Source of the DNA: Tolypeutes matacus
Lineage: Eukaryota; Chordata; Mammalia; Cingulata; Chlamyphoridae
Reading direction: 5' to 3'
Assembly: GCA_026826555.1 (NCBI GenBank)
Contig: JAKSZT010053764.1
Location: 34,336,555 to 34,400,554 of the forward strand
DNA length: 64,000 nt
Part shown: one piece after another, positions 22,946-34,105 of the stretch
Numbering within the stretch: position 1 is the first letter of the stretch
How the letters are laid out: every line of letters starts with the position of its first letter
The notes under the pieces: generated by a model
Told to the model about the DNA's origin: nothing
Databases searched by the model: none
What the model saw: only the letters and a program-made list of their open reading frames with translations
Made by a program: the position numbers and the translations under genes

Positions 22946-23364
22946 ACACTCTCTACTCATATTCCAAATTCATCTTTTATTTGGTATTGTGTATACTTGT
23001 GGTTAATTTAGAATGGAGTTAACACAAATCTCATAATATAACAATAGCATCCTATGATATCTGAGTTGAAAGGGACCACAGACTTTATATAGTACAATAC
23101 CTATAGGTAAAGAACCATAGAATAACCTAGTCCAACCACTACTGGACTTTGTATTATCTAATGTGCTAATGTAATGTTTATAACAATCCCTGGCATTGTT
23201 ATGAGTCAAATGATAACACAGGTCAGATGAGAACTTTCCTAAGAAACAAGTCTATTAGGGGTATCAAAGCATCACTAGGTACAAGTTAACTCAGGTTTCT
23301 AAACATGACTGCTTGCATAATTGGGAAAAATGATCATTTGTGTCCCTTGGTATTAATTTTCTAT

Positions 23365-23962
23365 TGATGCATAACAAATTGCCACAAACTTAGCATCTTA
23401 AAACAGATTTATTATCTTACAGTGTCTATAGTTCAGAAGTTAAGGCATGGTGTAACTAGACTCTGCTCAGGGTCTCTCCAGGCTATAATCACAGTGTCAG
23501 CTGGGGCTGTGGTCTCACCTGGGGCTGAGAGTTCTCTTTCAAGCTCACTGATCGTTGGCAGAATTAAGTTGCTTGCAGATTAGGACTGAGGTTTCCATTT
23601 TCTTGCTAGGCATCAGCTAGGGACTACCCTTAGTTTCTACAGGCTAGTTGAAGTCCCTTGCTATTTGGCCTCCATAGAGAGTAAGTAATGTGAATGTTGG
23701 ATTTTTTTCATGACAGCCAAAGCATGTTTCTCTGAGTTTCTCATTCGCACAGAGAAAATGCTCTGCTTTTAAAGGGCTGGCTTGATTAGGTCAGACCCAC
23801 CCAGCATAATCTACCATTTGTTACATAATGTAATGTAATCATAGAAATGATACCACATCATATTTTCAGGTCACCCATACACATGGGGATTAAATAGGGA
23901 ATGCCCACCAGGGATTGGAAATCTTAGGGGCAATTTTGGTCATCTTAGGACCCTGCCTACAA
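23365..23962 (-). mobile_element. MLT1-like solo LTR, minus
   Basis: Read on the minus strand it runs from TGTAGGCAGGGTCCTAAGAT to the characteristic MLT1 end: GAGACCCTGAGCAGAG, GATAATAAATCTGTTTTAAG, GCTAAGTTTGTGGCAATTTG and ATTAATACCA. AATAAA serves as the LTR polyadenylation signal. Old and diverged. Confidence 0.75.
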
Positions 23963-24424
23963 TACCTTCTTAACAAAGTAATCTGAAGGGGTAAGAAAGG
24001 AACAGAGGTCCTTGCCAGCACTAACATATCTCTGTAGGGATTCTGACATTTGGCACAGGCAAGTTGCAAAATCCCATGCAGCATGAGCCACTAGCCCCAA
24101 GAAACTCATTTATGCCCTTATGCCACAAAATAGATGCTCAATACAGTTTCAAAGAATGTTTGAAGGAGTGATAAAGTATTAGCCTGCCATGGACACCCAT
24201 ACTGTCTGTCAAATACTTTGTCATTATTATGATATTTTCTCATTTCAAAGGTTCTATTGAGGATAGGACCCACTATTGACTTAAGGATAGTTTTTGGCAT
24301 CAGGGTAATGGAGAGATGTTACTTTAAATGTATTTGGCTATATGATGAATTTTCACTTCATAAATGTTAAAATTTAAGCAAGAAATAATCAACTTTGGAA
24401 GTCCTAGGAGATATTGTGTGATTA
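23963..24424. other. Intergenic DNA, nothing recognised
   Basis: Unique-looking sequence between the LTR and a MIR fragment; two small minus ORFs without recognisable content. Confidence 0.4.
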
Positions 24425-24491
24425 TTAGAGATATGGCCCAGAGAGATGAGAATAATAAGTGCCTTAATCAAGGTCACAGACTATTATAGTC
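24425..24491 (-). repeat. MIR fragment interrupted by an L1 insertion
   Basis: AGAGATGAGAATAATAAGTG CCTTAATCAAGGTCACAG is a minus-strand MIR piece. The composite L1 begins immediately after its target-site duplication. Confidence 0.5.
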
Positions 24492-24512
24492 AAGATCAGT
24501 GGGGAAGGGAGG
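24492..24512 (+). repeat. Target-site duplication, left copy
   Basis: Starts AAGATCAGTGGGGAAGGGAG. The right copy at 34086-34105 reads AAGATCAGCGGGGAGGGAGG, one substitution and one indel apart. It directly precedes the L1 5' end and directly follows the poly(A) at 34069-34087, as expected for a retrotransposition event that brackets 24513-34085. Confidence 0.8.
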
Positions 24513-25098
24513 AGTTCCAAGAAGATGGCATTGGAGTAGACAGGCAGGGTTCAGCTCTATCACAATAAAAATGGAGATAGGGCCAAAAGTTCTCAGGGGA
24601 CCTGCTTTGGGGCTCAGTAGACCAGGACAGTGCCACACAATCCCCAGGAGGGCAAGGGAAAGAGAGACGAAGAACCCAAAATTACAACTGTGAGTTACTG
24701 AACCCCAGCAGCAGCTGAAAGGGCACCCCCCACACACACACATTCAAGGCATACAGCCTGATAAAGCCCATGACCTACTGCAGCTGAGTGAGAGGGGAAC
24801 AAACATCTTCCTTCCTGGGTAAAGGAGGTGCAGAGGAGGGAGGAGAGTGGTTTCTATTCAGTGAATTTGGCCAGAAGGGTCTGCAAATGGTGGTTGAAAG
24901 AAAGGTTTGCCGACAATTGCTATATGCTAGCCAGGTGGAAACCGCTAGAGAAAAACTACTTTTAGGTCTCTCTTAACCTGAACTCCTGGGAGAAAATCTG
25001 CAGTCCATTAGTGAATCCCTGGCACCATTTTGATAACTTAAGCTGAGCAATTTTAAAGACTTAGAATAAGCTGAACCAAAAATCAAAGAAGAGCCATG

Positions 25099-25139
<41 letters not shown>

Positions 25140-25189
25140 AGGCAAGAGAGAAAAATTGACCATCAGAGTAAATTCACCAATATATTCAG
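24513..25189 (+). mobile_element. Composite L1: type II 5' UTR
   Basis: Collinear with 9013-9725. A perfect AAGATGGC at 24522-24529, about 10 nt from the 5' end, matches the YY1-binding core known to position transcription of human L1; its function here is inferred. A 37-A tract at 25099-25135 sits at the same place as the 24-A tract of copy 1. Confidence 0.78.
24522..24529 (+). promoter_or_regulatory. YY1-like site at the L1 5' end
   Basis: AAGATGGC just inside the L1 5' boundary. The other 5' UTRs of the window carry variants at the same spot: CAAGATGG at 16596, AAGATGAC at 9014 and AAGATAGT near 7841. In human L1 a YY1 site here sets accurate initiation. Confidence 0.5.
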
Positions 25190-26040
25190 AAGCCTAGACA
25201 TCAGTAAAAAACTACAAGCCATACTAAGAAACAAGAAGAGATGGCCCAGCTAAAGGAACAAACCAAATATCCTGATGAGATGTGGGATTTAAGATAACTA
25301 ATCAATGATTATCACATAAATCTCCTAAATTCCTAAATCAATTCAAAGAATTGAAGGAAAATATGACTAAAGAGATAAAGGATATTAAGAAGAAACTGGG
25401 TGAGCATAAAGAACAATTTGAAAGCCTGCAAAGAAATATAACAGAGCTTATGGGAATGAAAGAAATGATGAATGAGATGAAAAATGCATTAGAGGAACAT
25501 AATAGCAGATTTAAATTGATCAAGACAGAATTAGTGATATTGAGGACAGAACAACTTAACCTGAAAAGACAGGACAACAGAAAGAGAAAAGAGTGGAAAA
25601 AATGGAACAGGATCTCAGAAATTGAATGAAAACATGAAACAAACATACACATTATTGCTGTCACAGAAAAGGAAGAGAATGGAAAAGGGACAGAAAGAAT
25701 ATTTGAGGAAATAATGACCAAAAACTTCACAACTCTTATGGAAGACATAAATATCCATAAACAAGAAGGACAACGTACCACACAGAATAAATCTGAATAG
25801 ACCTATTATGGGATACCTATTATTCCGAATGACAAATATCAGAGATAAAGAGAAGATTCTGAAAGCAACAAGAGAAAAGCATCACATAAAAGGGAACATC
25901 AATAGGATTAATTGCTGACCTCTCTTAAGAAACCAAGGAGGTAAGAAGAAAGTTGGATGATGAATTTAAGGTTCTGAGAAAGAAAAACTGCCAGCAAAGA
26001 ATTCTGAATCCAGCAAAACTGTCCTTCAAAAATGAGGGTG
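25190..26040 (+). pseudogene. L1 ORF1 pseudogene, start codon lost
   Basis: Aligned to copy 1, the ATG is AAG at 25190-25192. Coiled-coil codons are open at 25351-25629 (MTKEIKDIKKKLGEHKEQFE onward). RRM-like sequence is at about 25640-25800, and the C-terminal domain, in a shifted frame, at 25953-26040 (NCQQRILNPAKLSFKNEGE). Similarity breaks at about 26040, where a fresh type I L1 5' UTR begins with no ORF2 between. Confidence 0.78.
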
Positions 26041-27357
26041 AGAGGGGAAGGGCAAGAAGGTGGCTGAGTAAGGAGCTCCAAGAGTCAGCTCATCCAACAG
26101 GGCAGTTAGTAATCACCCAGGGCTATCTAAAGTTCCTGCCTGAAGGGCTCAAGAGATGAGAAAAGCATCCTGCAACATCCTTGAACTAATGGAAGGAGGA
26201 GACTGTCCATCTGCAGTGAAGTTGCATGAGTAGAACATTCCATGCCATGGACACCAGGACCCATCCTCCACTGGCAGCACAAGCTTCCTTGAGAGATGTT
26301 CCATGGCAGGAGTTGGAAGCTCCATTTTCCAAAAATGGGGGAGGGAGAGACAGTTGGCCACTGATGTCAGCTACCGATTAGTAAATTTGGCTGACTAAAA
26401 TATAATCCTAAGAAAAGCTAAAGTATGAATGTGTCCAAAGTGGAAAAGAGGACAGTAGCCATCATTTTAACTCTGTCCCCAACATGAGGGGAAGTGCAGT
26501 TGATTGAAAATCTGAGAGAGAGGAATGGCTTCTTTCCACTTAGATTGGATTGTAGCCCTAGCCTAGCTTCCAGCCCCATCTTCTGCAGGGAGGAAGCTGA
26601 TGGGACCTGCACCAGCCTCTCTGGGTAATTGCAGGTGCTTTTGGCTGGAATGAACTGAATAGTCAGATACTTGGAGCTCCATCCATGCACCCCAATAGGA
26701 TAGGAGAGTAGCTGTGTTTCCTCAGTCTCCTGGGCAATTGCAGGTGCTTTTGGTCTTCACAAGCTGGTTTGATGAGTGCCTTTGATTTAATCACCAACCC
26801 AACCCTGCCCCCACATAGAATAGGAGTGGGCTGGTGTTTCTTCAGCCTATCAGGGCAACTACAGCTGCTTTTGGCCCACACAAACTCAATGTTGGGTGCC
26901 TGTGGCTCCATCCCCATCCCCAACAGGACAAGCGGGGGTGGTATGTCCCAAGCCTTTCTGGGTAACTGCAGGTGCTTTTAACCCACACAGACTGAATAGT
27001 CAGACACCTGTAGTTCCATCCCCACCCCCAAGTAGGATAGGAGAGGAGATATGTTTCCTCAGGCTTTTGGGAAATGGCAGACACTTTTGGCCTGCACACA
27101 CTAGACAGGTGGGTACCTTTGGATCCACCCCCACCCCCAATAGGATAAGACAGGCTGGTATTTCCTCAGCCTTTCCAGGCAAGGGCAGATACTTTCAGCC
27201 TGCATGTACCGAACTGTTGGGCACTGGTGGATCTACCCCCACCCTGCAATAGGATAGGAGGGATCTGGTGTTTCTCTGCCTTTCCAGGAAATGGTAGGCA
27301 ATTTTGGCCTGCATGACTGGACATTTTGGCACCTGTGGATGCACCCCCCTCCCAATA
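26041..27357 (+). mobile_element. L1 type I 5' UTR with tandem monomers
   Basis: Opens with GGGCAAGAAGGTGGCTGAGT and aligns with 16590-17490. The unique part runs to about 26590, followed by monomers. It is the most GC-rich stretch of the window. The overlapping minus-strand ORFs at 26418-27405 come from the repeat and encode nothing recognisable. Confidence 0.75.
26600..27357 (+). repeat. Seven ~109-bp L1 5'-UTR monomers
   Basis: The anchor (GCAGGTGCTTTTGG and variants) occurs at about 26631, 26740, 26861, 26968, 27077, 27185 and 27294. Spacings are 109, 121, 107, 109, 108 and 109 bp. Each unit contains, in order, a TTTCCTCAGCCT-like block, the anchor, a CCTGCACACACT-like stretch, GGTACCTTTGGATCCACCCC-like, and CCCCAATAGGATAGG. 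This resembles the promoter monomers of rodent L1s in layout, not in sequence. Confidence 0.88.
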
Positions 27358-28035
27358 AGATATTAAGATGACACTGGGTGAGAACAAAGAAGAATTTGAA
27401 AGCATACATTAAAAAAAAAGCAGATCTTATGGAATGAAAGGCACAATAAATGAAATTAAAAATACACTGGAGGCATATAACAGCAGATTTGAGAAGGAAG
27501 AAGAAAGAATCCAGGAACTTGAAGATATGGCCCCCATAAGCAAACATAAAAAAGAACAGATGAAGAAAGAAATGGAAAAATATTGCACAGGGTTTCAAGG
27601 AACTAAACAACAGTAAAAGGCTTGCAAAAATGCATGTCATGGCTGTCCCAGTAGGAGAAGAGAAGGGAAAAGTGACAGAGGGAATATCTGAAGAAATAAT
27701 GGTAGAAAATTTCCCAAACCTAGTGAAGGACATAGATATTCATGTTCAAGAAGTACAACATACTCCCAACTGAATAAATCTGAAAAGACCAAATCTGAGA
27801 CACATACTAAACAGAATGTCAAATGCCAAAAACAAAGAGAGAATTATGAGAGCAGCAAAAGAAAAGTGATGCATAACATATAAGGGACACCCAATAAGAA
27901 TACATGCTGATTTCTCATCAGAAACCATGGAGGCAAGAAGACAGTGTTATGGTATATTTAAGATACTGCAAGAGAAAAACTGCCAGCCAAGACTCTTATA
28001 TCCAGCAAGATTGTCTTTCAAAAAATGAAGGCAAG
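27358..28035 (+). pseudogene. L1 ORF1 pseudogene, N-terminus missing
   Basis: The monomers join ORF1 at about codon 65 (GATATTAAGATGACACTGGG, equal to 9909 of copy 1). Coiled-coil codons are at 27434-27616 (EEERIQELEDM), RRM-like at about 27630-27800, and the C-terminal domain at about 27850-28030 (TCATCAGAAACCATGGAGGC; TGTCTTTCAAAAAATGAAGG). There is no N-terminal part and there are several frameshifts. The join may have used a short shared GGATA present in both the monomer end and ORF1. Confidence 0.75.
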
Positions 28036-29812
28036 TTTAGAATATTAATATAGAAACAGAAACTGAGAGAGTTTGTAAACAAGAGAGAGGCTTTGCAGGA
28101 AATAGAAAAGGGAGTGCAACAGCCTGAAAAGAAAAGAAAGGAGAGAGAGGCTTAGATGAGAGTCTAGAAATGAAGATTTACTGGATTAAATTCACAAATC
28201 AAAAGATACAGACTGGCAGAAATGGATAAGAAAATATGAGCCTTCTATATGCCATCTGCAAGAGACTTACATTAGACCCAAGGAAATGAGCAGATTGAAA
28301 GTAAAAGGCTGAAAAAGATATTCCATGCATGCAGAAACCAAAAAAAAGGTGGAATAGCTAAACATATATTGGATGAAAATAGACTTTAAAGGCAAAACTG
28401 TTATTAGAGACAAGTAAGAATATTATATATTAATAAAAGGGGCAACTCACCAGGAAGAAATAACAATCATAAATGTTTATGCACCTAACCAGGATGCCCC
28501 AAGAAGAATGAGGCAAACACTGGCAAAACTGAAGGTACAAATAGATATCTCTACAATAATAGTTGGAGACTTGAATACACCACTGTCAGCCCTGGATAGA
28601 ACATCTGGACAGAGGATAAAGAAAGAAACAGAAAGCTTGAATTTCACGATAAAAGAACTATACCTAACAGAAATGTATAGAGCGTTACACCCAAAATAGC
28701 AGGATATATATTCTTTCACTGATGGATCCTTCTCCAGGATAAACCATATGTTGGGTAAAAAGACAAGTCTCATTAAATTTAAAAAGACTGACATTATACA
28801 AAACACTTTCTCTCATCATAATGGAGTGAAGCTGGAAATAAACAATGGAAGGAAAAAGGGAAAATTCATAACTATATGGAGATTAAACAACACACTTTTA
28901 AGTAATCAGTGGGTCAAACAAGTAATTGCAAGAGAATTCAGTATGTATCTTGAGATCAATGAAAAAGAGAACACAACTTATCAAAACCTACAGGACATCG
29001 CAAATGCAGTGCTGAGAGGGAAATTTATAAGCCTTAATACTTACATTGAAAAAGAAGAAAAAGCTAAAATCAAAGATCTAACTGTACACCTGGAGGAACT
29101 AGGATAAGAAGAGCAAACTAATCCCAACCCAAGCAGAAGGAAAGAAATAGTAAAGATCAGAGCAAAAATAAATGAAATAGAGAACAAAATTATGCAGAAA
29201 CAACAAAACTTGCTTTTTTGAGAAGAACAACAAAATCTACAAACCCTTAGGTAGACTGACAAGGATAAAAAGAGAAGATGCAGATAAATAAATTCAAAAA
29301 TAAGAGTGGGGACATTACCACTGAACCTGCAGAAATGAGAGAAATCATAAGAGGATAGTATGAAAAACTGTATGCCAAAAACTAGACCACATTGATGAGA
29401 TGGACAAATCTCTAGAAACACAAAAACAACCTCCACTGACCTGAGAAGAAATAGAAGACCTCAACAAACCAATCATATGTGAATCCATTGAAACAGTCAT
29501 CAAAACCTTCCAAAGATGAAAGCCAGAGGACCAGATGGCTTCACAGGTGAATTCTACCCACCTTTCAAAGACTTAATACCGGTCTTACTCAAGCTCCAAC
29601 AAAAATTTAAACAGGAAAGAATGCTACCAAACTCATTCTATGAAGCCAGCATCACCCTAATACTAAAACCATGTAAAGATACTATGAAAAAAGAAAAAAA
29701 TCACAGACCAATACTTCTAATGAATATAGATCTAAAAATTCTCAATAAAATAATTGCAAACTGAATCCAAAAGCATATTAAAAGAATCATTCACCATGAT
29801 CAAGTGTGTTTT

Positions 29813-30024
29813 TTTTTTTTGTTTTTTGTTTGTTTGTTTGTTTGTTTGTTTTTAAAGATTTTATTTATTTATTCATTTATCCCCCCCTTGCTGCTTGTGC
29901 TCGCTGGGTCAGCTAACCACGCCGTGCAGATGGGCTTGCCTTCACCAGGAGGCCCCAGGAACCGAACCCGGGGCCTCCCATATGGTAAACGGGAGCCCTA
30001 CTGATTGAGCAACAGCCGCTTCCC
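29813..30024 (-). mobile_element. DAS-SINE, minus, inside L1 ORF2
   Basis: Poly(T)/(GTTT)n, then TAAAGATTTTATTTATTTAT and CGCTGGGTCAGCTAACCACG, ending at the tRNA-like head (AGCAACAGCCGCTTCCCT on the plus strand). A perfect 13-bp duplication, TCAAGTGTGTTTT, lies at 29800-29812 and 30025-30037 and splits the L1 'HHDQV.F.PSYAG' reading. The insertion is younger than the L1. Confidence 0.93.
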
Positions 30025-31752
30025 TCAAGTGTGTTTTATCCCAGCTATGCAGGGGGTTTTCAATGCAGAAAATCAATTAGTGTAATAAACCTCATTAATA
30101 AGTTGAAGAAGATAAATCACATGATCTTCTCCATTAACGCAGAAAAGGCATTTGACAAAACACAGTATCTTTCTTGATAAAAACACTTCGCAGGATAGGA
30201 ATAGAAGGAAGCGTTCTCAATATGGAAAAGTGCCTATATGAAAAACCTACAGCTAGCATTTCACTCAATGGTGAAAGACTAAAAGCTTTCTCACAGAAAT
30301 CAGGAGCAAGACAAGGATGTCCATTGTCACCACTATTAGTCAATATTGTGCTAGAAGTTCTAGCTAGAGCAATTAGGCTAGATAAAGAAATAAAAGGCAC
30401 CCAAATAGGAAAGTAAGAAATAATATTTCACTTTTCCTTGATGATATGTTTCTATATCTAAAAAATACTGAGAAATCCACAACAAAGCTTCTAGAACTAA
30501 TAGACAAGATACACAAAGTGGTGGAATACAAGATTAGTATCCAAAATTTAATAGCATTTCTATATACCACTGATGAGCAATCTGAGGAAGAAATCAGAAA
30601 AAATATTCCATTTAGAATAGTGATTAAAAGAATCAAATATTAAGGAATAAACTTAACCAAAGACATAAAGGACCTATATTCATAAAACTATAAAACATTG
30701 CTAAAGGAAACCGAAGAAGATTTTTAAAAAATGGAAGGACTTTCTGTATTCATGGACTGGAAAACTAAATATAGATAAGATGCTAATTCTACCCAAACTG
30801 ACAGATTCAACCCAATCCCACTAAAAGTCCCAACAACCTTTTTTGCAGAAATCGAAAAGCAAATTATCAAATTTATTTGGAAGGATAAGCGGCTCAGAAT
30901 GGCCAAAAATGTCTTTTAAAAGAACAGTGATGTTGGAGGAGTCTCACTTCCTGACTTTAAAGCATATTACTTAGCTACAGTGGTAAAAAACAGCATGGTA
31001 CTGGCATAAAGACAGACAGATTGACAAAAGGCACTGATTTAAGAACTTAGAAATAGACACACAAAGTCTGGTGATTTTTGACAAGGCTGACAAGCCCTTC
31101 CAGTTAGGTCAGAACAGTCTATTCAACAAATGAGGCTGGGAGAACTGGATTTCCATAGCCAAAAAGAAAGAAAGAAGACCCCTATCTCACACCTTATACA
31201 AAAAATTAACTCAAAATGGATCAAGAACTTAAATATAAAAATGACAACCATAAAACTCCTAGAAGGAAAATATCTTCAAGATCTTGTGGTAGGCAGTAGT
31301 TTCTTAAACCTTACACAAAAGAAACAAAAGAAAAAAATAGACAAATGGAACCTTCTCAAAATTACACACTCTTGCACCTCAACAGACTTTGTCAAACAGG
31401 TGAAAAAGCAGCCAATTCAATGGGAGAAAATATTTGGAAATCACATATCCAATAAACATTTAATATTCATGATATATAAAGAGATCATACAACTCAATAA
31501 TGAAAAGACAAACTACCTTATTAAAAATAGGCAAAAGACTTGAAAAAAAACAGTTTTCTAAGGAAGAAATACAAATAGTGAAAAAAACACATGAAGAAAT
31601 GTTCAATATCACTTGCGATTATGGAAATGCAAATCAAAGCTACAATGAGATATCATTTCACACCTATTAGAATGGCCACTATTAAAAAGTTGGAAAACTA
31701 TAAGTGTTGGAAAGGATGTGTAGAGTTAGGCATGCTTATCCACTTGTGGTGG

Positions 31753-32339
31753 TGTATTAGTCAGACAAAGGGGTACTGATGCAAAATATGAGAAATCTGT
31801 TGGCTTTTATAAAGGGTATTTATTTGGGGTAGAAGCTTTCAGTTACCATGCCATAAAGCATAAGTTACTTCCCTCACCAAAGTCTATTGCCACGTCCTGG
31901 GGCAAGATGGCTGCCAAAGTCTGCCAAGAGTTCAGGCTTCTTGGGTTCCTCTCTTCCCAGGGCTCCATTTCTCTCTGGGCTCAGCTGGTGTACTCTATCC
32001 ACAAGTACAGCTGTAGACTATCAGGCAATTGGCATTGTCTCTCTCCCGGGGCCTTCTGCTGTGTCTAAGGAGCTGTCTCTATTCCTCTGTGTTCTTCCCC
32101 TGTGTGTTAACTTCCAGGGCTCCAGCTCAAAACTCCAGCATCAAAACTCCAAATCTGTCCTTTGCCATGTCTTTCATCTGTGAGTCCCCACCCACCAGAA
32201 GGCAGGGACTCAACACCCTACTGACGTGGCCCAATCAAAGCCCTAATCATAATTTAATCAAGCCCAGAGGAATAGACCAGTTTACAAACATAATCCAATG
32301 TCTATTTTTGGAATTCATAAATAATGCCAAACTGCTACA
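31753..32339 (-). mobile_element. Solo LTR (587 bp), minus, inside L1 ORF2
   Basis: TGTATTAGTCAG...CTGCTACA, with TG/CA termini and a perfect 5-bp duplication GGTGG at 31748-31752 and 32340-32344. Removing it restores L1 order (HCWW region to 'GGTAATGTAGAATGG'). The 5-bp duplication fits ERVL/MaLR-type integration. Its ends are shared with the other MaLR-like LTRs, but the interior differs. It contains GGCAAGATGGCTGCC near 31900. No internal viral genes. Confidence 0.82.
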
Positions 32340-32690
32340 GGTGGTAATGTAGAATGGTATAGCTACTGTGGAGGACTGTTTGACAGTTCCTAAGGAAGTT
32401 GAATATAGACTTGCCATGTGACATGGCAATACCTTTATTAGGTATATGTCCAGAAGAACTGAGAGCAGTGACTTGAACAGACATCTGCACACTAATGTTC
32501 ATAGTGATGTTAGTCACAATTGCCAAAAGACTGAAACAACCTAGGTGTCCATCAACTGATGAATGGATAAACAAATTGTAATATATACACATGATGGAAT
32601 ATTATATAGCAGTAAGAAGAAATGAAGTTGTGAAGCATAAGACCACATGGATGGACCTGAAGGGCATTATGTTGAGTGAAGAAAGCCAGA

Positions 32691-33343
32691 CACAAAAGGA
32701 CAAATACTGTATGATTGTGCTATTATAAAGTAAATATATTTTGTAAACTCATAGAGTTAATAATTAGAATATAGGTCACCAGAAAATAGAATGAAATTAG
32801 AGAATGGAAAGCTGAGGATTAATCTGTGCAGAATTGGTAAAAAAAGGGTGTTTGTATATCTTTGGAAGTGAATAGAAATGGCGAAAGCACATCATAGTGT
32901 TTGTAACTGGCAGAGCTATTATATGGGTATGACAATGGTTGAAAGGGAACACCTAAGGTCATATATATTACTAGAAGGAAAGCTAAATAATATAACATGG
33001 GAATGTAGAACATAGTGAAACCTCATGAGAAACATGAATATGGGTGATATTGAATATATGACTGTTTTTACAAAATGTAAATAGAAATAAACTAGTGAGA
33101 TGGAAACAGAAAAGCAGCTATGTATGGTAGGGGAAGCATAGAGAGATTTAGGGGTGATGAGTTTTTGTTTGTTTGTTTTTTGTTTATTATTATTATTGGA
33201 ATAATGAAAATGCTCTAATAATGACTGAAGTGATGAATGCACAAATATGTGATTATACCAAATACCACTGATTGTACACTTTGGATGGTTCGTATGCTGT
33301 ATTAATATGCATAAATAAAATTGTTTTGTTAAAGAAAAAGGAA
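32691..33343 (+). mobile_element. Composite L1: 3' UTR, first block
   Basis: Follows the ORF2 end (GACACAAAAGGACAAATACTGTA) and finishes with TTAATATGCATAAATAAAAT and TTGTTAAAGAAAAAGG, the same end as copy 1 at 13697. It includes a TTTGTTTGTTTG/TTATTA simple tract at 33160-33200. Confidence 0.7.
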
Positions 33344-34085
33344 ACTAGAGAATAATCTAGTATACATATAAAATAGTGATTTCAGTGGTACATGAAATTG
33401 TGGCTAATAGTATAAGTGTTAGAGTGTTCTTCCTTTACAAAGTGCTAAGAATATGGAGATACAGGGGAAAATTACAACTAATGTAACTTATGGACGATAG
33501 TTAACAGTAATATTGTAATATTTTGTAGCAATGGCAAGAAGATTTTTTTTAATACTAAGGGACAATAATAGGGTGGTATAAGGGTATATGGCATTTTTAC
33601 CTTTGGAGTAATGAAAATGTTTTAAAATTAAGCGAGGTGTTGACAACACAACCCTGTGATGTAAATGAGAGCCATTCGGGGTACACTTTAAATGGATTGT
33701 ATAAAACATGGGACTTTATAACACAGGGAATCCAGGTTAGATGAGGGATTGTGGTTAACAGGATAAATAGGAGAGTGTTTTTTCCTGTACAGAAACAAAT
33801 ACATACTACTAATATAAGGTGTTAAATTGGGGGGTTTGGGGGTACACCAAATGTAAGATATGGGCTTTAGTTTGTAGTAATATTTTGATGATGCTCTTTC
33901 ATAGTTTGTAACAAAAGTTTCACAATAATGAAAGGTGTTGGTGGTGTGGAGATGTATGGGAGCCTTGTATGAGGATATGCATGTTTGTTTTGTAAATTCA
34001 CAAATTTTCTATACATTTATTGTTTATGTTTGTTCATGTATGAATGATATACTTCAATACAATTTTATTAAAAAAAAAAAAAAAA
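33344..34085 (+). mobile_element. Composite L1: second 3'-UTR block and poly(A)
   Basis: A second 3'-end block, homologous to 6350-6957 and 20140-20497, ends in about 19 A at 34069-34087, then the right target-site duplication. Two consecutive 3' ends plus two 5' UTRs suggest one L1 (or half-L1) nested in another, or one chimeric transcript. Confidence 0.68.
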
Positions 34086-34105
34086 AAGATCAGCGGGGAG
34101 GGAGG
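34086..34105 (+). repeat. Target-site duplication, right copy
   Basis: Partner of 24492-24512; it immediately follows the poly(A) tail. Confidence 0.8.

Larger units (their letters stand above)
28130..32690 (+). pseudogene. L1 ORF2 pseudogene (EN, RT and C-terminus)
   Basis: The only ORF2 here with endonuclease remnants. EN: a degraded PSICHLQETYI reading near 28240, and the open segment 28508-28699 with VGDLNTPLSALDR, the EN core motif. Linker: 28748-29107. [12 protein letters not shown] at 29528; [14 protein letters not shown] to 29764; then, after an inserted [13 protein letters not shown] near 30135 and [12 protein letters not shown] near 30304-30340. The catalytic site is a degenerate LDDM near 30440. 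C-terminus: 31130-31543 and 31591-31740, then, after an LTR insertion, 32340-32690. Many stops and frameshifts; inactive. Confidence 0.87.

Noticed and set aside
26600..27357. CRISPR-like or satellite array
   Set aside because: Units are contiguous without unique spacers, sit exactly between an L1 5' UTR and ORF1, and recur at 17.1 kb in another L1.
27233..27733. 166-codon minus-strand ORF
   Set aside because: Antisense across L1 monomers and ORF1; no independent family signal.
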